64,000 nt of DNA from Narthecium ossifragum. Taxonomy: Eukaryota > Streptophyta > Magnoliopsida > Dioscoreales > Nartheciaceae. Both the position numbers and the translations under genes were made by a program. The notes beneath the pieces were generated by a model. That model had not been told where the DNA came from, made no database searches, and saw only the letters and a program-made list of their open reading frames with translations. The DNA lies in the NCBI GenBank assembly GCA_963920575.1, contig OY986964.1:36694527-36758526 (forward strand), read 5' to 3'. Numbering within the stretch: the stretch's first letter is position 1; every line of letters starts with the position of its first letter. Shown one piece after another: positions 35,540-47,853 of the stretch.

Positions 35540-36540
35540 TATTAAGAAAAAAAAGCCCTTCCCCGTTCCCCTGCGTGTGTGTGCGTCTCTCTCTCTCTCT
35601 CCTCTTGTGTGCAGCCAGAGAAGCCCTTCTCTCTTCTCTCTCTCCTATTTCCCTCCCTCCACAGGCAACCCAACCGCCTCCCTCCCCCCCACAACTCTCT
35701 CTTTCTCTCTCTAAAAGCTCTCACTCTCATTAGAAAGCCATCCCAGTTACGCCGCCGCCGCCCGAAGAACAGTCCCCCGAGAGGAACTCTAATCCCACTC
35801 TCTCTCACTATACGATCGTAAGCCCTCTCTATCGTGATCTCTTCGTATCTCCATTGTTCTCCTCTCGCATCTCTCTTTATCTGTCGTAATCTCTATACGA
35901 GCACCGAGGCTTTCCTATATACCAAGGGAACGTGGTGGAACACTTGCGCTTGGATTAAGCGAGCGCGAGAGAGGGGGAGAGGGCTTAGGGTTTCCCCGAT
36001 AAGTTCTTGCCCGGCTAGGGCTTCGGGTGATTGATTTTTTTATTTTGGGTGGGTTTTCTAGGGTTTCCTCGCATGGTGTCGAGTTCCATATTGGTGATCG
36101 ATTGGACTTTCTTCTAGGGTTCTTGTTCCTGTTGCCATGTTGGTTTCTTGGAGTGTTTGTTAGGATGAGGGTCTGCTTGGCGTAGGCTGGTGCTTCTCTC
36201 GATTATTGTGTCTGTCATTTATTGGGTGCGCGGAGATTGGTCTCGGATCTTTTTTGATTTGTGACTGGATTGGGGCGTTGGATCATTGGAGGAGTTGTTC
36301 GTCTCCGCGGCATTCCGGAGTTGTTCCGGCGGTGGGCTGTTGGGATGCAGGGTTCTTGGTGCCTTTAGCCTGCAGGGGCTTTGGTGATTTTACTTGGGTT
36401 TGGAGAAATTAGGGTTCTGATGGCATAGCTATACTGGATATGTAACATTGAGTTGCGGAAGATTTGCTTTGTATAGCGAGAACGGATTCAACACTTATAA
36501 GGTGTATTTGTGTGTATTATGATAATGGTATGCGCCTGCC
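35540..36540 (+). promoter_or_regulatory. CT-rich leader of the vasculin-like gene with overlapping uORFs
   Basis: A strongly CT-rich stretch (35580-35720) and a GCCGCCGCC tract mark the promoter-proximal leader. A leader intron of about 36025-36476 is likely, because T-rich sequence ends TTTGTATAG before CGAGAACGG. Downstream of it, ATG at 36519 opens an 11-codon uORF ending at 36554. ATG at 36530 opens a 19-codon uORF ending at 36589. Both overlap the main ATG at 36541 in other frames, which would reduce initiation at the main start. Splice sites in the leader are inferred. Confidence 0.55.
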
Positions 36541-39500
36541 ATGGAGAAAGGTGAAAAGGGCGCGCAGGCCTTTGTCCCAGAGTGGCTGAAAGGATCGAGC
36601 AATGGTAGCAGTGTCAACTCGAATCAGTACTTCAGTTCTTCCCTGCTTTCAGGTACATGTCTGTTGATTCTTTGAAGTTGAATTGAAATCTTTGTGAGGT
36701 TGTTTAAATTTCTTTTTCTATCTTGTGTTTTATTTTAGTAAGTTCTAGTTTTTGTTGATGTAGATGAACATGTTAGCGGGCGTCCATCAAGGAACAGGCT
36801 GCTGGTGAGCGCTTGTGACCAGGATGCTCCACGCACAAACCCCTTTCGGAGGAGCATGAGCAGCAATAGCAATGGCTCTGTGAACACCGACAGGGATAAC
36901 TTTTCTTACTCAAGGTCATATAGTAGTTTTGGTAGGAACCACCGTGATAGGGACCGGGAGAAGGATCCTGATCCTCGTGACAGAGATAGGCCTTTTATGT
37001 CTGATAGTACTGATTTGTTAGTAACAAGTAGGAATGGGGAGGACCACGTGCGACGGTCGCTGATGATGGCATCGGGGAAGCCAGGCGAATCATTGCACAG
37101 AAGCCATGTGAGTGAGATGAGCAATGGGGTTGTTGTTTCTGTAGGACATAGAACCACCTTTGACAAGGAATTTCCATCGCTCGGAGCTGATGAAAGGCAA
37201 GGGAATCAGGAAAGAGGAAGGGTCTCTTCTCCTGGTTTAAGTTCCGCCGTACAAAACCTCCCGTTTAGCTCTTCTCCACTTCTTGGGATTGATCGTTGGA
37301 CTTCAGCTTTGGCAGAAGTACCGCAAATGGCTGGGGTAACTGGAGCAGTAGTCTCCTCCACTACGCAAATTGCACCTGTGTCCCCTGTATTTACCGTTTC
37401 GAGCTCTTCGACAGGTCTGAACATGGCTGAAACACTGGCTCAGGTCCCGTCACGAGTCCGTACCGCACCTCAGGTAATGTTTAGAATCTTTTGCTTGTTA
37501 TATGTCCAAAAGTTGTTCATTTGCGATACAGGAACATCCCTTACTTGTGTGATTGCAGGTACCTGACGATAACCAAAGGCTTGAGGAACGGAGTCGGAGA
37601 CAGTGTACCATTTTAATACCCATGACACCTACAATGCCGAAAAGCTCGGTAGGTTTTAAGCCTATTTAGGAAAAGGCATGCTTTTATTAACTGTGGGATT
37701 AGTGAAAGTTAATATTCTGTTCTGCAATAGCATTTACATCTCTAGTGCAGGCAAAACCGTATTTTTGACTATTGCTTGTTTCAGAGTTTGGTCTTTAAAT
37801 TGATGATTAGATTTCCGTTTGTAACTCTGAGTAGATTATGATGTGTTATTCTTGATTGAAATTGCACCATGACTGTATTAAGAAGTCATTCTATAGAAAA
37901 AAGGAACTGCCAAATACATGATATAATGCTGATCAAACCGTTTGATTACTTGGTCAGATGCTACTGAAGCCCTTTTGCGATGATTAATTGAGCCAAATCA
38001 TATATATAGTCTGGTAAAGCAAGATCTTCTGTTTGATTGTCGTTACGTGATGGCTTCATTCTTTCTAGTTTATGGACTGAGTATCATATACACTACAAGT
38101 CTTTAGGAGTCTTGACTAGGCAAGGTTTTGTATTTGCTGATGTGCTACTTAGTGTCCTAGAAAGCTGGTATATGCGACACTCAGTTAATGGAAGGTGCTT
38201 AAATGACTTGAAATTTTGTGGCAAAAAAACCGAATATGATTTAAAGGTTGAAGGATCTCCTTTAAAGTGAAAGCATCACACTGCTCATTACTTCCATTGT
38301 TGTGGGACTAACTACTGTGATTCGAAGAAATGCGAATGCTCAAGAGGGAGTTTAGTGGAAATGATGGCTCCAATGATCTTGATGGGGTTCCTATATTCTT
38401 CTCAAGAAAATGACTAGTTTGTTCTAAATATTTCTTCAAGCAGAAGGAAAGCAAGATGCCTTTTGGCATATTAGTACTATCTACATTTTGTCAGATGCAC
38501 CTAATTGAAAAGACATCAGCAGAGGAATTTGTGAAGGGTTAAATTGGTCTAGATTTGCTATGATTTCGGAGTTGGCAAATGGCGCCCTTGCATTTCAAGC
38601 ACAATCTTTGGCATGCTGGCTCTTTCTAGGCAAGGTCTTTTGGTCCAAAGTTGCACGATGCAATGGCGACTTGCCGTTCTATGTTAATGTCAGAGTTTTT
38701 CTAAGCAAATTTCTCGTAGTGAATGAAAGTACTGTGGCACATGAATTATGCTTATTTGGTTTTACTTTATGGATTAAGAGTATACTCTGACAAGGAGTAT
38801 ACTTTTCAATCTTGATTCCATGTCCCAATTTGTATTTTCTATGTACCTTATGTACATAACGCATGCATAGGAGTTTATGTCTTATGCATATCAACATGCT
38901 ACTAGGTACATCATGAGCAAATATTTTCACTGATCCGCAGCATCTTATATGCTGATAATTCAGCGCAATTTAAGCATGTAACTCCACAGAATGGGAAGTT
39001 TGAGAGGCTTAGCCTACCATTGCTGAATAAGGATTAATAGCCATTTAACTAACCACATAGCTCTAGAAGCAAGTGTGAGCCTAAAAACTGATAGTTCTGG
39101 CAAGAGAGTGAGAGACAAAGGGATGTGCTCTAGTATGATTAGACTTGCTTCTCTTATCAACAAATTTTGATTCTTAACAATTGACGATGCATGGGTGATT
39201 GGAACTAGACATGATGATTTGCATATATAGCACTTCGCTGTTCTTGATGCACGATTTACGATGAAATTGGTTAGCTAATTTACAGATACTTTCCTACATG
39301 CCTTTTTATTTGTTATTGTATGAATTGATTGTCTTAAAAAAAATCTGTACCATGGGTTCTTGTTTTTATTTTATACGCATTCAATGCTTGTTCTGGAGGT
39401 TTGACATGAGACGAGTCATGACATGTAGCCCTCTGTGAAGTCTTTCTTTGAGCTCCATATCCAGGTCTACTTGATGAATAATGGCTCTGTTATTTTACAA

Positions 39501-42500
39501 CATTCGAGTTAACAGCTGGTTGTAATCAGAGGTCATGGTTAACACCATGACAGTTTCTTCCCAACTGGTAATTTTTTTGTTAGGTCATGATGGACTTTTA
39601 ATAATAGGTTTTAATTGTAGTATAAGTTTGTTGTTTGGTTATCTGTTAATGGGAGTGCTTCTGATGTAGTTTTGGCTGAATGGAAAGATACATGGGGTCA
39701 GTATTTGGCTGTTCAAAAAACCGTTAGGTTAGAATGGACATTGGGTGAATATTTGGCCGTTCAAGACGTCATTAGGTTAGAAAATTCTACAAACTGGTCT
39801 GATTTGCTTATACCGGTTGTGAAGATTTTGTTTCGGTGGAAAGAAGTTGGTAGCGATCTAATATTAATTTTCCTTCGGCTACAACTTTTTCATTAGGGAT
39901 ATAATCATGTCAAATATATAGTTATAATTGACAGGCTAGATGCATAGTCAAATATATAGTTATAATTGACAGGCTAGATGCATAGTCTGAATTTTTATTT
40001 CAATCTGGAGAATTTAAGTCAAGATAGATGATAAGGTGTGGCAAATGGTGCAAAATCATGAGTAATGGATTGATTCCTGGCCATTTGTTGTTGTCCACTC
40101 AAGTTGTGTTCATTAGTAACTGTTGTTCTAAGTATGCTCTTTATTTATTGCAATTGATTAACCATTGCTCCTCTCTAATCGAACCTTAAAAGAATGTTGT
40201 TTTTATTAGGCAATGAAGGCTGAGATATCTAGTATTCAAGAAACTCATTGATAACCAATTGTCTTTGTGCATCTTCAGAGAAACCAATGCTTTTGCCAAT
40301 TGAAGAAATCGAAGTATTTTGTGTCATGTCTTGGTTTTGATGTTTGGAGGCCACTATACTTCATCTTTTTCATCTTTTCTAATACTCAAGTCAATTAAAG
40401 GAAAACTGCTATTTGTTATGAATGCCATGGGAGTTTAAAGAAAGGAATGCTTTCACAAATTGAGGTCTTAAAAGAAAATTAAATTTTCCGTACAATGTCT
40501 TGGTTTTGATTCTTTGCTGTAGCCTTCTGGATGCCACTAAACTTCATTGGTTTTTATGTGTCTATTGCTTTGCATGTCTTGGCTATGAATTTAACTTCAG
40601 TTAATACCAAGGATTGCCGTGCTGGTGGCCCATGCTGTGCTGAGTCTGCTGACGTTAGGTGTTGTATGTCAATGATGATATCTGAAATTTTGACAGTTTA
40701 CGTTGAGCTAGAAATGGTTAGATTTTGGTCCCATACGAAGACTTATTATCACGAGAAAGCAAACCCCCCTAGATATCATAAGATTGACTCTTAGATTTAG
40801 CCTTGTGTTTTTCTTTGTTTGATCAGATTCTTTTATTAGCTGCTGCTGCAGTGTATTAGCTGTCTATGATTTCTTTTTTATTCCCTTTATGCTACTTGAG
40901 AGTTTAACCAGGGATGAGTTTGGATGACTGTTCTATCATGTTCTTGATGGTCCTGAATTGTGCCTTTTGACTCAACCATGTGATGATTTTGGCTCAGAAT
41001 AGTGACAGAGCCAAAAGTAAGATAGAGCAGGCAGTTGGCCCAACAAAATTGATTAACTATTGCTGTATCATGTGGAGGGCCGTTTATATGGTTAATCGAG
41101 GGGCAAGTTACCTTTTTTTTGTGTAGATCATGTATAGTTTGAGTCCATTGTTGCTGACCTCATCCTATCAGCAATTCTGTCTAAAGGCACAGGAAACATT
41201 AAATCATGAATTCAAATTCAGCATCATAGGATATTGATATTTGGGGAACTTTAGAATTTTTGGCGAGTCTTATATTTTTTTCTGATTTTGTTCATACATT
41301 AGAGGCTGAAATTATGGCAATATAGTATGTTCAAGGGGCAAAAATGAACAGGAGGCTTCATTTGCCTTTCCCTTTAAAATTTCTTTAGATATAACAAAAG
41401 AGATAGCCTTGTGTGTTTGATGACTTCTTTGATTGTATAGCTTATTTGGTTAAAATTTCAATTATTGTCACCAACAAGAAGTGGAGTAGTAAAGTTGTAT
41501 AACAACCATGAAATGCTACACCAATATCTATTAACTTTTTCCTTGTTTTGCCTTTGTTCCTTTTAGCTTACAAAGGAAATGAAAATTCAAGAAAGAAATT
41601 GCTTTTCTAACTAGGGAACTGCTTGGTTGATATTTTGACATTAATGAAGTCTCGTAGTTATTCTCTATCAGTAGCTGATGCGCATGTTGTGTAAGCATAC
41701 GTAGAACTTGGAGAAGTAGGAAGTTGCAGCAGGTTGCGACTTGCGAGTCACATGTCCATCCAAAATGCACATATAGAGAAAGAGGTTTTGAGGGTTTAGA
41801 AATCTGTTATATGGCTCATGTCTTGGTTCCAGTCTATCAAGATAACTGATTCTTGCTTTCTGTTTCTAGGATTACAGCATCAAATTCCCATCTGTTGCAT
41901 GTGATAGTGTGCTATTTTAAGGATATTTCTGTTAGGATAGGTGGTCTTTTCGAAGTCATTGTGCCATTTCGCTCTTCTGTACTAGGAAACTTCGCTTTGT
42001 CATGATTATGAAGTACTCATTAATAGGAAACAGATCAAGCTAATGACTCCTGTTGTTGCAAAAGTTTCAAGCTTCTAATTGCACTAAATGGTACTTCGTA
42101 GTGTGCTGTTTTAGTAGCAGTCGTTGGGAGGGGAGAATGGTGCTTTTGACTCAAGACTGGGTTAAACATGTTTGTTCTACAGATTTCAATTGGCTTTTTG
42201 CTGCTTTCAAATTCTATGGTTAAGCTGTTGGTATGTTTTAGAGAACATAATATCTTGCTGACTAGAATGAGCTCATACTTTCGTTGATGAAATTTTAACC
42301 AGCAGTTTTCTATTATTTGCGATCACAGAAGGTCCTTAGATTTATTTGGTTGTCATTTTTAGCTCTTTTCATCTGCGTCTGAGAGTAGACCTATAATTGT
42401 TTATTGTTATGCTTGCTTTAAGATTGAATTCCAACATCAGGCTTTCTGAATAGGAATAGGAACGTATGCATAGTAGTTGTTACAACTACTTAAAGGTTCA

Positions 42501-44261
42501 GTAATTCATTTGCATGTATATGTTAGTGGAGTCCTGTAAACTGTAAAATGGTGCCCTGAAAGTGAACAACTGTTACGACTGTCCAATGCCAACAAATGAA
42601 TCTTGTTTAGTCAAGGCATTTGCCTTGAATAAAATAATTTATTTGTCAAAAAGGAAGATGTTATTTGGTATGAATGGTATTGGCTTGGCATTTGCATGAA
42701 TTGTATTTCTGTAGATCATTTGCTTGTTACAAATTAATTTCTATAATGTTTCACTAAGTAGGAAGTGGAAGTAACAATATACTTTCCCAGACTATGATTT
42801 GGCTATATTTACAAATTAATTTCTATAATGTTTCACTAAGTAGGAAGTGGAAGTAACAATATACTTTCCCAGACTAAGTAGGAAGTGGAAGTAACAATAT
42901 ACTTTCCCAGACTAAGTAGGAAGTGGAAGTAACAATATACTTTCCCTGACTATGATTTAGCTATATTTAAGCTTTCTAAGAGGGACATCAATACATCATG
43001 AAACAGGATCCTTCATCAACACTTGGTTTTTTAGATCTTCAAGACCTAAAAAGATCATTGATATTTCTCCCAGTATACACACAAATGGATTTCAGCAGTT
43101 CAGGTGGACAGCCACATTTATTAGGTATATTGCATAGTGTAGTTTAGCTTAGTTATGGTTCTGTATCCTCAGAACAGACCTTTTGATTCTTCAGTGTTGA
43201 CACCCAAACCCTTCTGCTCATGTTGATATGAGCTTGCAAGTATCTATTTTTGCCTTTGAACTGTCTCATTCTTCTTTTTATAGATCATTTTGCTTTGAAG
43301 TCGACATGTTGGCAATAAATTGGTAGCTGGAATTGATAAAATTAGTCATCTGTGATGTTTTTGGCAGGCAATTATTTCTTCTGAGAAATCAAAGACCAAA
43401 GGAGCAAGATGTGGAGATGGGCATGTCAATCCCATCCTCCGCACATCTTCTCGGTCTGATGCTTCAAAGACATCTCTAAGTGGCAACCTTCAGGTCCTCC
43501 ACCGCGAGAGAAACGTTCTCTCTCCTACTGCTAAAGATGCCCAGAGTCTGACGAATGCCAACAGGTCCGTGAACCCGCTTGGACCTGTGCCGTTAGTCGC
43601 AGCACCTTCTCCTAAGAACAACTTTACCACCAAGGGTAGGGCTGATGGTAAGGGGACTGTGCAATCCTATGCCCAGATCTCCTCCGTGGAGAAAAAGGCT
43701 AATCCTCAAGTTCAGAATAGGAATGATTTCTTCAATTCCCTTCGGAAAAAAAAATCAAATGGGAATCATGCAACTACTTCTGCCAACCTCAGCACCTCGT
43801 CCAACTTGGAAAAGGGCTCTGGGGCTCTGGGGCTTTCTTCTGATAGTCAGGACAGGGTTTATTCTGCACCTAGTTCTGGCTTGGATTGTCCGATGGAGAA
43901 CGGGAATGGTGCGGCTAGAGGATGTGATGTCGGCAAAGAGTTTGAGGAGCTTATTCAGGGAAATGGAGAATGCTCAGAAATTATTCCTGATCCAGAAGAA
44001 AAGGCTTTTCTGAAATCACTTGGATGGGATGAAAATGCTACCGAGGAAGCTCTGACCCCCGAGGAAATTGCTGGTTTCCTAAAGGAGGTAAACATTCTCA
44101 TCCAAGTACGAGCATTTAGATGTTGTTTTCCACTTTCAGGAAATATTTTTTGCTGATATTTGTTTTCTTTGCAGTATAAAAAAATAAACCCATCTGGACA
44201 GCTGCCTCATCTTCAGAACGCCTGTGACAACGGTTCTCAGCCTTTGTCTGACTCTGCTTGA
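36541..44261 (+). CDS. Vasculin (GPBP1)-like protein
   Basis: Five exons splice in frame to 572 aa: 36541-36652, 36764-37473, 37559-37648, 43368-44087, 44175-44261. The N-terminus has FVPEWLKG, like the PAWLK motif at the start of vasculins. A basic Arg/Asp-rich stretch and DKEFPSLGADE follow. The C-terminal domain reads PDPEEKAFLKSLGWDENATE then EALTPEEIAGFLKEYKKI, matching the vasculin signature of a leucine, then (M/L)GW, then a PLTEDE(M/I) block. Animal GPBP1 binds GC-rich promoters; the role in plants is not established, so none is claimed. Most of the protein is Ser-rich and probably disordered. Intron 3 is 5.7 kb. Overlapping uORFs at the start suggest translational control. Confidence 0.8.
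39910..39985. repeat. Perfect 38-bp tandem duplication in vasculin-like intron 3
   Basis: Two identical 38-bp units start at 39910 and 39948, each beginning TCAAATATATAGTTATAATT. The identity implies a very recent event. Confidence 0.9.
42728..42966. repeat. Nested tandem array in vasculin-like intron 3
   Basis: A unit of about 82 bp (42728-42809) is repeated once. Inside it a 38-bp unit (ACTAAGTAGGAAGTGGAAGT...) occurs four times: once in the first copy, then three times head to tail. The last copy carries one change (CCCTGAC for CCCAGAC). This indicates successive rounds of unequal exchange or slippage. Confidence 0.88.
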
Positions 44262-44940
44262 AGGCTGGTTTTGCCGAAGCACCATTACCACTTACCTGCC
44301 TCGGGAGTTCTCTAGTTTTGTGGCCAAAGGGATTTTTCCATTGACATCGAGAGGATATGAAAGCAAAGAGGAAAAAAGTCTTAATTACGAGAAGAGAGAA
44401 GAGGGAGTTGTTTTTGCCCCCTCTTGTTGATATGGATTGCAAAAATAAGATACAGTCCTTCAGTCCTCAGATGCATGTCGTCGTGCTGTCCTGCCAAGTT
44501 TAGGGTTTTTTTTTTTCTTTCTTTCTTTCTTATAGAAGATTTTCTCTTTTTCTCTCGAATGGATTGGTTGAGGTTAACAGGGATGCTAGTGGATAGGAGG
44601 AGTTGCAAAAATTGCACAGCTTGGAAAATTAAGGGATGTCGTTTTTTCCCCCTTTATCCGGATCCTGTTTTGCCCAAATAATAGGTATTATTATATGCTC
44701 GGTTCTGCTATCAGTAAGGTGACTCAACTCTCACGGCGAGGACATATAGTGATCCTGCTGAATGATAACGATACTGCTGCTTATTTTGGTTTTGAGACAC
44801 TAAAGATGGGGCCTATTCTATTATTAGAGCATTTGCCTACTGCCTACTGAATGGGATCGTCGAGTTCTCTCTCGTCGTTGCAAATCGTCTCAGCTCTCAC
44901 TGACCGCCTCCCGCCCTTTATTTGAATCCTTAGACCCTAT
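44262..44940 (+). other. 3' UTR and flank of the vasculin-like gene
   Basis: The segment follows the TGA at 44259-44261. It holds T-rich and CTTTCTTT stretches near 44504-44545 typical of a plant 3' UTR. No coding sequence is recognised. Confidence 0.5.
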
Positions 44941-45261
44941 AGGCTATAGAACCCTATCTCTCTCCACCCCAATGGGGCAATGCGGATGCCACGGCCCCGT
45001 GGCCAAAGGGGATCAAGATGTACTGGCCGCCCGACATGTGCCGGCCGGTATGTACCAGACCGGCAGCTAGTCGGGATAAAAAAACCCTCTGAATCGGTAT
45101 CGGGGGTGCCGGAGCTGTGCGGTACTGACCCGATACGTATCGTACCGTCATGGACGACTGTGCCAATTCGCCGATAGCTTCGGATGATTGCACCGACGGC
45201 TTCTTTGGCTGATTGCGATGCTTGGACCGACAGTTTAGTTGCACCAACACCTTCATTGGTT

Positions 45262-45960
45262 TATAGCATGGAGGGGAAAGAGGGAAGGACCGCAGGAGGG
45301 AAGAAACTGAGGAAGAGGGAGGAGAGAAAGAGGGGAGGAGAACACAAGAGCGAGGAAAGGGGAAGGATCAGAGAAGAAGGGAAAGAGGGAAAAGAGAACA
45401 GAAAGGGAGGAAGAGGGGGGAGAGAAAGAGGAGAAAAACAGAGGAGCTGGAGGAGAGAGAGGGGAGGAGGGAAAGAGGAGAGAAACAGGGAAGCCGGAGG
45501 AGAGAGAGGAACAGAGGAAGAGGGAGGAGAGAAACAAAGGAGGAGGGAGGAGAGAAAGAGAGAGAGGAGGAGAGAAAGAGAGGGGAGGAGCCGGAGCTGA
45601 AGGGGAGGATGAGCCGAAGGCGGAGAAGAGGAGGCGGAGCCGGAGGCAGAGGGGAGGGGCCGGAGACGGAGGGGAGGAGGAGCCACGAACGCGACTTGGG
45701 GGGTAGGTAAGGAGTGAAAAGGGCCTGCGGGAGAAAAAAAGAGGAGAGGGGAAAGCAGTGGCCACGTGGAGAAAAGGCAAAGAAAAGGGAGGAGAGAGAT
45801 GAGAGGTGACACATGAATTTATGGGCATCATGCAGAGCAAGATAAGGAGAGAAATGAAAGAAAAGAAGTTGGTTGGGTAGTCAGCAAGTCAAAGAAAGAG
45901 AGAGAAGGGGGTGAGTGATTGCAGCAAGTCAGAGAAGAAGAGAGGGGGGCTGAGTGAGTG
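45262..45960 (+). repeat. Polypurine tract of about 700 bp
   Basis: The + strand is almost entirely A and G with sparse C or T, built of GGAGGAGAGAAAGAG-like words. Open frames on both strands across it (Arg/Glu-rich on +, Ser/Pro/Leu-rich on -) are compositional artefacts. It is bounded on the left by GC-rich sequence with CCGGTA-type words (44980-45250) and on the right by an AT-rich block (45970-46300). It is probably the interior of an unrecognised repeat. Confidence 0.8.
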
Positions 45961-46315
45961 CCGACAAGATAAAAATAAAAATCGGTATGTTATTTATCAT
46001 TTGTTTTTATTTATCAATGATAAGCATGATATAATATTTTTTTATTTTTTATTTTTTATTTAATGATGGTAATTAGTAACATTTTTTATTTAATAGTGAT
46101 TGTGTTTAGCATTCTTTTTTATCTAATAATTGTAACTTTCCAATAATTAAATGTATCATATGAAATTTTAAAATTTTATGTTAATAATCATTTTAGTTAT
46201 TATATTACTTTTTGATGTTATTTAGTTTTTTTTATGACTTATTCATGTTAATTTTTACGTTAATTGCTGATGCTACTTTCTATGTTAATTACTTACGTTA
46301 ATCATTTTAGTTCAT

Positions 46316-46740
46316 CTTCGTATGCCCCTTCGTACCGGCATGGTCATTATGGAGAGAGATGTGATAAGGACGGTTATGCTACGTCCCAGCATTCTAGTCA
46401 CATCGGCCAGTCTCAGTGACCACATGAGCCTACCTTCATGCATGGTATTTTTGGAGATACTGTATCATCTACTTCGCATGATAGTTTCGAATATTCGTAT
46501 GGCTTTCCTGATACAAACTAGCCATACCAACCACATCAGATTGAAGTGGTGACTATACAGGCTCCTGAAACTGTCATTGATTTCTAGCGTTATTTTGTAG
46601 AGTACCAGTCGCTCATTAGAGAGTTTGAAGTCTATTATTTTCCTTATATGACTTTCTCTTAGTATATGCAGCACCTAAGTTCTACTAGAAACATTTATCT
46701 TAGACCACCGGATGACAGATTATGGTTAGTCTGAGAAAGA
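46316..46740 (+). pseudogene. Degenerate coding remnant, possibly of transposon origin
   Basis: Reading across stops gives YAPSYRHGHYGERCDKDGYA, then YATSQHSSHIGQSQ, a stretch like HGIFGDTVSSTSHDSFEYSY, and YFVEYQSLIREFEVYYFP. The Tyr/His/Ser-rich composition with consistent codon phasing suggests an old coding sequence. It is embedded in repeat DNA with CGTACCGGCATGG words on both sides (46336 and 46969). No family can be named with confidence; the C-terminal tail of a hAT-type transposase is one possibility. Confidence 0.35.
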
Positions 46741-46879
46741 GCTTGGTGTGTACTCATATAAGAAATGTATTGAGCAGTTGATTATGTGTCATGTATTGTA
46801 TTATACTACTTTGAATTGTTTTCACTCTGGTTTAGTATAAGAGATTATATTTGGCCAATTGAAGATGTTGAAAACGAGT

Positions 46880-47440
46880 GAATTTCACTTATCTAGATCG
46901 GCACAGGGGCGTGCCGGTCCGACACAACGCGTACCATCGACGCATACCGTACTGGTGGGTTGTTGGCACAGCACGTGCCACCGGCATGGCAATCCTTGGC
47001 CAGCAGCATGGTCAGGGGCTCTTCATCCTGCTATTTATTTCACAAACTCCGCCGCCTCCGACCCAGGTCACCCAGCTGCCTCATCAAAAACCCCGTCCTC
47101 CGCCTTGGGCTTTTCGTGGCACCCTATAATAAGGGAACTCCTACCGCGTCCCCCCAAGGCTCAAGCGAGCAGATCCACTCCATTATGCACTTGGCTGGGC
47201 TGGACCGGGCTGTCAACAGCTTCGGAGAGCGTCTTATGGTTCAGGAGGGTTTGAGCCCCTATGGATTGGACTTGTGGCTGGAATCGAGTTTGGGTTTTGT
47301 TTCCAACTTTAGCTTGAGCATGAGCCCAAAATATCACTGTCCGAGGTAGGCCTCCCGAATATAAATACCTGCCAATCACGAGCCCTAATCTTCACGAACA
47401 ATTTACACGACTTCTTTTAAAATAATTTTGACAGCTCTAC
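46880..47440. other. GC-rich repeat-like sequence, no gene recognised
   Basis: It begins with GTGCCGG and CGTACC words matching those at 44990-45160, suggesting the two ends belong to one composite repeat around the polypurine tract. Several overlapping frames are open, but none shows a recognisable domain. Confidence 0.4.
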
Positions 47441-47447
47441 GCTGACG

Positions 47448-47853
47448 AGGGGTGAGGATTTGATTCTCGGTTCGGTTTTCGGTCCAAAATCGAAGAATCG
47501 AATTTTTTTTCGATCCAATTTTTAAAGAACCAAACCGAATCGAATTTACATAAGAACCGAACCAAACCGAACTGAAATTTGAAACCGAACCAAACCGAAC
47601 TCTGTTACTAACCGAACTGAACCGAACTTTTTAAAAAACCAAACTTTTCGGGTTAGACCATAGGCATAGAAAAGTTCGGTTCTTCGATTCTGACCTGAAT
47701 TTTTTTTAAAGAACCAAACCTGAATCAAAACCCAAACTTTTCATACATGTCAAAACCGAACCGAACCGAAGAATCAAAAAAACCCAACCGAATGAACCGA
47801 ACTAATTCGGTTCGGTTCTTCGGGTTCGGTTCGGTTCGGTTTCGCTCACCCCT
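47448..47853. mobile_element. MITE-like element made of CCGAAC/GTTCGG words
   Basis: The 406-bp segment starts AGGGGTGAG and ends CTCACCCCT, a perfect 9-bp inverted pair of the kind seen in plant hAT-like MITEs. The interior is almost wholly GGTTCGGTT on the flanks and AACCGAACC in the middle, so it can fold on itself. The 8 bases on either side do not match, so a target duplication is not supported. Confidence 0.6.

Noticed and set aside
45184..45840. Long frames on both strands across the purine tract
   Set aside because: Compositional artefacts: pure Arg/Glu/Gly on one strand and Ser/Pro/Leu on the other, with no domains or introns.
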